Shown one piece after another: positions 6,744-9,714 of a stretch of 9,714 nucleotides of DNA (position 1 is its first letter; the number at the start of each line of letters is the position of its first letter). The notes beneath the pieces are model-generated. The model did no database searches, was not told the origin of the DNA, and worked only from the letters and a program-made list of their open reading frames with translations. Made by a program: the position numbers and the translations under genes. The stretch is taken from the NCBI GenBank assembly GCA_023251285.1, contig JAHEZB010000042.1:1-9714 (forward strand), in the 5' to 3' direction. This DNA comes from Chitinophagaceae bacterium (GTDB lineage Bacteria > Bacteroidota > Bacteroidia > Chitinophagales > Chitinophagaceae).

Positions 6744-7643
6744 ATCAATAGTAATCGTTCTGGCTCCCGGTTTTGTTTTTATCATTCCGAGGCTCACATA
6801 TTCATTGGCTGATTTTTCCTGGTAAACTGATATCGTTCCCTCTCTTCCGTTGGGAGTAAAAATTAGTTTTTTATTACTGTCAAATGCCACGCCGTCAACT
6901 CCATCTCCCATCGGAAGCTTTGCAACAATTTTTCCGTTGTTGGCATCCAGTACGATTAATAGCTTATTATCTGAGCAGGTTGAAAACAACCGGTTGGTTT
7001 TTGTATCAATAGTCAATCCTGAAGGGCTTTCTCCCGGCGCTAATGGCCATACTCCGGTTACTTTAAATGTTTTTAAATCCACCACAGCGATCTCACTCTT
7101 ATCTTCAAGATTTACAAATAATTTTCCTTTGCCGTTGGCAACTGCTTCTTCAGGCTTTCCATCTAATGCAACGGTATGAATTACCTTATTTTTTTGAGGG
7201 TCAATAAAAGAAAGATTCTTTCCGTGCCCGTTATTGGTAATAATTGTCCTGGTAAATGGCTCATACATGATCGCATCCGGGTTATCGCCGGTAGTCGCTA
7301 TTTGTGCGATGATTGCGTTTGTTTTTAAATCAAATACGGTTACGTTATTCAACCTTCCATTGCTGGTATATCCGCGGCCCAATTCATTATCAAAAGCGAT
7401 ACCGTGGACGCCGGTAGTATTAGGTATAACGCCGACAGAATCTCCTGAATTCTCATCGAGAATATTTACCTGTGTGCCGTGAGAGGCGTAAACTTTATGG
7501 TTGTTGACCGAAATGTAATCCCAGCCTCCTGGGCTGGCGATGTGAAATATTTTTACAACTTTGTAATCTGTTGCTGTCTGTGCTTCTGTGGTGTTTTGAA
7601 AAAACATAAAAGCCAGCACCGCCAATAAATATTTTGATCGCAT
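6624..7643 (-). CDS. Secreted YncE-like beta-propeller protein
   Basis: A 339-residue protein with an N-terminal Sec signal peptide (residues 1-22, positively charged start, hydrophobic LLAVLAFMFF, ending TEAQ), so probably periplasmic or exported. The remainder is built of ~40-residue units with recurring patterns such as VVDLKTFKV, VFDLKTNAI, VLDANNGKIV, ISVNNHKVY and IDKNTGTLFLP, typical of the YncE/YVTN-repeat propeller family, which would make a seven-bladed disc. Propellers of this family generally bind partners or ligands; no catalytic residues can be assigned, and the substrate is unknown. The gene converges on the kinase gene and is divergent from the PAP2 gene. Its 3' end (6624-6743) is duplicated at 6301-6420. 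The ATG at 7641-7643 is supported by the signal peptide beginning there. I found no clear promoter box upstream. Confidence 0.9.
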   Translation of the reverse strand: MRSKYLLAVLAFMFFQNTTEAQTATDYKVVKIFHIASPGGWDYISVNNHKVYASHGTQVNILDENSGDSVGVIPNTTGVHGIAFDNELGRGYTSNGRLNNVTVFDLKTNAIIAQIATTGDNPDAIMYEPFTRTIITNNGHGKNLSFIDPQKNKVIHTVALDGKPEEAVANGKGKLFVNLEDKSEIAVVDLKTFKVTGVWPLAPGESPSGLTIDTKTNRLFSTCSDNKLLIVLDANNGKIVAKLPMGDGVDGVAFDSNKKLIFTPNGREGTISVYQEKSANEYVSLGMIKTKPGARTITIDKNTGTLFLPTANFEPADPKNPQARPKMIPGTFQILVVGR

Positions 7644-7966
7644 TGATTTATTTTTTCGGAAAGGTGGAGAATAATTCTGAAGGAAAACTGTAGATAATCT
7701 TCAAAGGTTTGAAAAAGATGAAAAAAATACAGCATTTCAATCTGGCTGCGCCTGAAATTTCAAAAGAAGTGATTTGTAATAGAATTTATAAACGCCTTTT
7801 TTTATAACAGTAAACAAATAAATTTCGCAAATTCTTATTTCCATTAATCAAATAAAAATAGCGCGGTTTATATTTGTAAAAGCGGTTCGAAGTGGACATT
7901 ACAGAATTGATGTTTCGCCAGTTGTTCCACTGTTTATTGCCGGATTAAAAAAAACTGAATCATCAA
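7644..7966. other. Divergent intergenic region (323 bp)
   Basis: AT-rich spacer between the divergent propeller and PAP2 genes, rich in A and T runs. It holds one recognisable promoter element toward PAP2 and a 6-bp inverted repeat AGTGGA/TCCACT (7891-7896, 7926-7931) in the presumed PAP2 leader. A 12-codon frame beginning at 7910 is too short to call. No RNA gene, repeat or protein-coding stretch is apparent. Confidence 0.7.
7869..7876 (+). promoter_or_regulatory. Bacteroidota-type -7 promoter element for the PAP2 gene
   Basis: TATATTTG exactly fits the TATnTTTG (TAnnTTTG) -7 box of the Bacteroidota primary sigma factor and lies 90 bp before the PAP2 start, implying a leader of about 80 nt. 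No good TTG/TTTG -33 partner occurs at the usual ~19-21 bp spacing, so this is a half-match. Confidence 0.5.
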
Positions 7967-8938
7967 ATGGAGCTTATAAAAAAATGGTTGATTACGTTGG
8001 CGATAATGAGTGTGCATTTCACCGCGTTATCGCAGGATTCTTTAGTAATTAAATCAGACAATACAAGCCAGAAAGAAGACACCTCCGGCAAACAAATTAA
8101 CCCGATAAATCCAAAGGCCGACAGCAGCAAGCTGCTAATGAATCCTAAAACTTATTTGATTTTATTGGGGAGCGATCTGAAACAGGAGGTAACCAAACCT
8201 TTTCATCTTAAGAAAAAAGATTGGGCAACGCTCGGCGAATTTACAGCCATAACTGTCGCATGCTCATTTGCCGACGAGCCAATACAGCAATCGGCCCTCA
8301 GGCTTAAAAGCAAGCAGACAAGTTTAAATGATATCAGTAAAGGTTTATCTGATTTTGGCGGGATATATGAAATTTTTACTGTTGCCGGAATAGGTGCCTA
8401 TGGACTGATCAGCAGCAATAATAAATTAGTGACTACGACGCTTCTCGCTTCCCAGGCATACATCACAGGTGGCACCATCATGACTCTATTAAAATTTCTT
8501 ACCGGTCGTACAAGGCCCTCTTATTATCCTGCAGGTGTGGAGGCAGAACCGCGGTTTCTCGGGCCTTTTCACCGAAAGTTAAATGATGCTAATGGAACTA
8601 ATGAAAACAGCTCGTTCCCTTCCGGGCATGCTACGGTTGCCTTTGCTGTAGCTACAGTTTTTGCAACAGAATACAAGGACAAACCCTGGGTTCCCATAAT
8701 TTCCTACACTACTGCTTCTCTTATCGGGGCAAGCAGAATTACCGAAAATAAACACTGGATAACCGATGTAATCGTTGGTACCGCTTTAGGATATGTAACA
8801 GGAAAACTGGTGGACAAAAATTATAATGAATATGCAAAAACCAAATCAGGCAACGCGCAAAAAAATAAGGTTTCATTTTATCTCAAATACAATTTTAACC
8901 ATTTAGAACCCGGACTGGTTTATACTTTTAGAAGATAG
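7967..8938 (+). CDS. PAP2-family lipid phosphatase, exported/membrane-associated
   Basis: A 323-residue member of the PAP2 (type 2 phosphatidic acid phosphatase) superfamily. All three catalytic blocks are intact: KFLTGRTRP (176-184, the KX6RP motif), PSGH (218-221, His221 as acid/base) and SRITENKHWITD (256-267, the SRX5HX3D motif with nucleophile His263). A signal-peptide-like N-terminus (residues 1-23, LITLAIMSVHFTALSQ) and a polar Ser/Asp/Lys-rich stretch precede the domain. Hydrophobic stretches around ~135-150, ~157-175, ~220-232 and ~238-253 suggest membrane association. Family members dephosphorylate undecaprenyl diphosphate, phosphatidic acid or lipid A; the substrate here cannot be fixed from sequence. 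A DedA gene follows 194 bp downstream. The ATG behind an A-rich leader (no Shine-Dalgarno) is supported by the signal sequence starting at it. Confidence 0.93.
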   Translation: MELIKKWLITLAIMSVHFTALSQDSLVIKSDNTSQKEDTSGKQINPINPKADSSKLLMNPKTYLILLGSDLKQEVTKPFHLKKKDWATLGEFTAITVACSFADEPIQQSALRLKSKQTSLNDISKGLSDFGGIYEIFTVAGIGAYGLISSNNKLVTTTLLASQAYITGGTIMTLLKFLTGRTRPSYYPAGVEAEPRFLGPFHRKLNDANGTNENSSFPSGHATVAFAVATVFATEYKDKPWVPIISYTTASLIGASRITENKHWITDVIVGTALGYVTGKLVDKNYNEYAKTKSGNAQKNKVSFYLKYNFNHLEPGLVYTFRR

Positions 8939-9008
8939 CCAGGTTTTATCGGTCGTAATTTTTAAAATAATCGCAGAGTCACATTTTCTTAAAACCTGGA
9001 ATGTTTTT
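8939..9008 (+). terminator. Long-loop inverted repeat followed by T6, candidate PAP2 terminator
   Basis: CCAGGTTTTA (8939-8948) and TAAAACCTGG (8990-8999) are perfect 10-bp complements separated by 41 bases, beginning right after the PAP2 TAG. A six-T run follows at 9003-9008. Stem plus T tract resembles an intrinsic terminator, but the loop is long, so it may fold otherwise. Confidence 0.45.
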
Positions 9009-9060
9009 TCGGGTAGAAGCGGATACTTCCGGGATAAGTTTCTGAACTTTCCAAGACATT

Positions 9061-9083
9061 CAGTTGCTGTATTTCAACAACTG
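9061..9083. other. Small inverted repeat upstream of the DedA gene
   Basis: CAGTTG (9061-9066) pairs with CAACTG (9078-9083), with two further possible pairs inside after one mismatch and a short TATTT loop. It lies 50 bp before the DedA start and could be a hairpin or a protein-binding site; there is no independent support. Confidence 0.2.
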
Positions 9084-9132
9084 CTATCTTCAGTTTCGCT
9101 CCAGAATAGTGATATAAGTTTACAAAATAGTT

Positions 9133-9714
9133 ATGCTTGAACTGATAAACATTTCTTTAAAAGATTTACTTAATCCCGTGTTTTATATTAATCACGGCGG
9201 ATTATGGATCGTTTTATTCATTATTTTTTCTGAAACCGGTTTAATGATTGGTTTCTTTTTGCCTGGCGACAGTTTGTTATTTGTTTCCGGAATCTACAGC
9301 AAAATGCTTATTGCCAGCCTTATACCCGGCGGCGTGGGAAACGATTTTTTGGAAGTGATGTTTTTGTTTTTATTGATCTCGACAGCAGGAGTTGTGGGCA
9401 ACGAATTGGGTTACTGGTTTGGTTTTAAAACAGGGCCTATACTTTTCAAACGAAAAGATACCTGGCTGTTTAAGAAAAAACATCTTTACCAGGCAAAAGA
9501 ATTTTATGATAAGCATGGCGGCATAGCCATAGTACTAGCAAGATTTTTGCCTATACTGCGAACTTTTGCTCCTGTTGTAGCCGGCATTGTAAAGATGGAT
9601 AAGAAGAGTTTTTTGCGCTACAATATTTTGGGCAGTACAGCATGGGTTTTTACTGTGTTGATGGCCGGCCATTATCTTGAAAAATTATTACTGAATAATT
9701 TTGGATTTGATCTG
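9133..9714 (+). CDS. DedA-family integral membrane protein (3' partial)
   Basis: The frame runs from ATG 9133 to the window edge (194 codons, no stop), and an in-frame TAA six codons upstream (9115-9117) makes this the first possible start. DedA/SNARE-associated family hallmarks are FSETGLMIGFFLPGDSLLFVSG near residues 33-54, with the conserved Glu and the F-x-PGD loop, GNELGYWFG around 96-104, and ARFLPILRTFAPVVAG around 143-158, the family's arginine- and proline-rich re-entrant segment. Membrane segments lie near the N-terminus, at ~80-100 and at ~170-185. Since DedA proteins are about 200-220 residues, only the last few are probably missing. Members of this family have been assigned undecaprenyl-phosphate or phospholipid translocation roles. 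The upstream PAP2 gene would suit a shared lipid-carrier function, though a terminator-like repeat separates them. Confidence 0.92.
   Translation, partial: MLELINISLKDLLNPVFYINHGGLWIVLFIIFSETGLMIGFFLPGDSLLFVSGIYSKMLIASLIPGGVGNDFLEVMFLFLLISTAGVVGNELGYWFGFKTGPILFKRKDTWLFKKKHLYQAKEFYDKHGGIAIVLARFLPILRTFAPVVAGIVKMDKKSFLRYNILGSTAWVFTVLMAGHYLEKLLLNNFGFDL

Noticed and set aside
7910..7948. 12-codon frame (MFRQLFHCLLPD) in the PAP2 leader as a possible leader peptide
   Set aside because: Too short, with no regulatory codon run, terminator/antiterminator pair or conservation to support it.

Overview
The window looks like a chromosomal segment of a Bacteroidota bacterium, plausibly from the Chitinophagaceae or a neighbouring family. 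Start codons sit behind A-rich leaders with no Shine-Dalgarno sequence, the one promoter-like element is a Bacteroidota TATnTTTG -7 box, and the protein types (carboxypeptidase-regulatory-like Ig folds, YncE-like propeller, PAP2 with signal peptide) suit that phylum. The lineage call is inference from style, not from a marker gene.

Left block (1-6193, plus strand): three tightly packed genes form one apparent operon. The first is a very large polypeptide, open at the left edge, that joins an Ig-like domain, a complete SEDS (RodA/FtsW-type) glycosyltransferase and a class B penicillin-binding transpeptidase, with all catalytic motifs of both enzymes present. It is followed after 22 bp by an FHA-domain protein and then, after 2 bp, by a transmembrane Ser/Thr kinase whose extracytoplasmic end is an SH3-like domain. 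The gene content resembles the actinobacterial fha-pstP-rodA-pbpA-pknA-pknB cluster. Here, however, the glycan polymerase and transpeptidase are fused and the kinase sensor is SH3-like rather than PASTA. The inferred module is a cell-wall synthase whose activity is set by the kinase through a phosphothreonine-reading adaptor.

Middle (6097-6743): an adjacent direct duplication of about 324 bp spans the convergent junction between the kinase gene and a minus-strand secreted beta-propeller gene. Each gene keeps one real 3' end, and one orphan copy of each 3' end lies between them. The copies are about 94-95% identical. All six differences in the propeller-coding part are synonymous, which points to two strain alleles joined by recombination or by assembly rather than to a neutral local duplication.

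Right block (6624-9714): a YncE-like secreted seven-bladed-propeller candidate (minus strand), a divergent intergenic region of 323 bp, a PAP2-type phosphatase with all three catalytic motifs (plus strand), and a DedA-family membrane protein cut by the right edge. PAP2 and DedA proteins both have established links to recycling undecaprenyl phosphate, so the right block may also serve envelope synthesis. By eye this block is more AT-rich than the left block.
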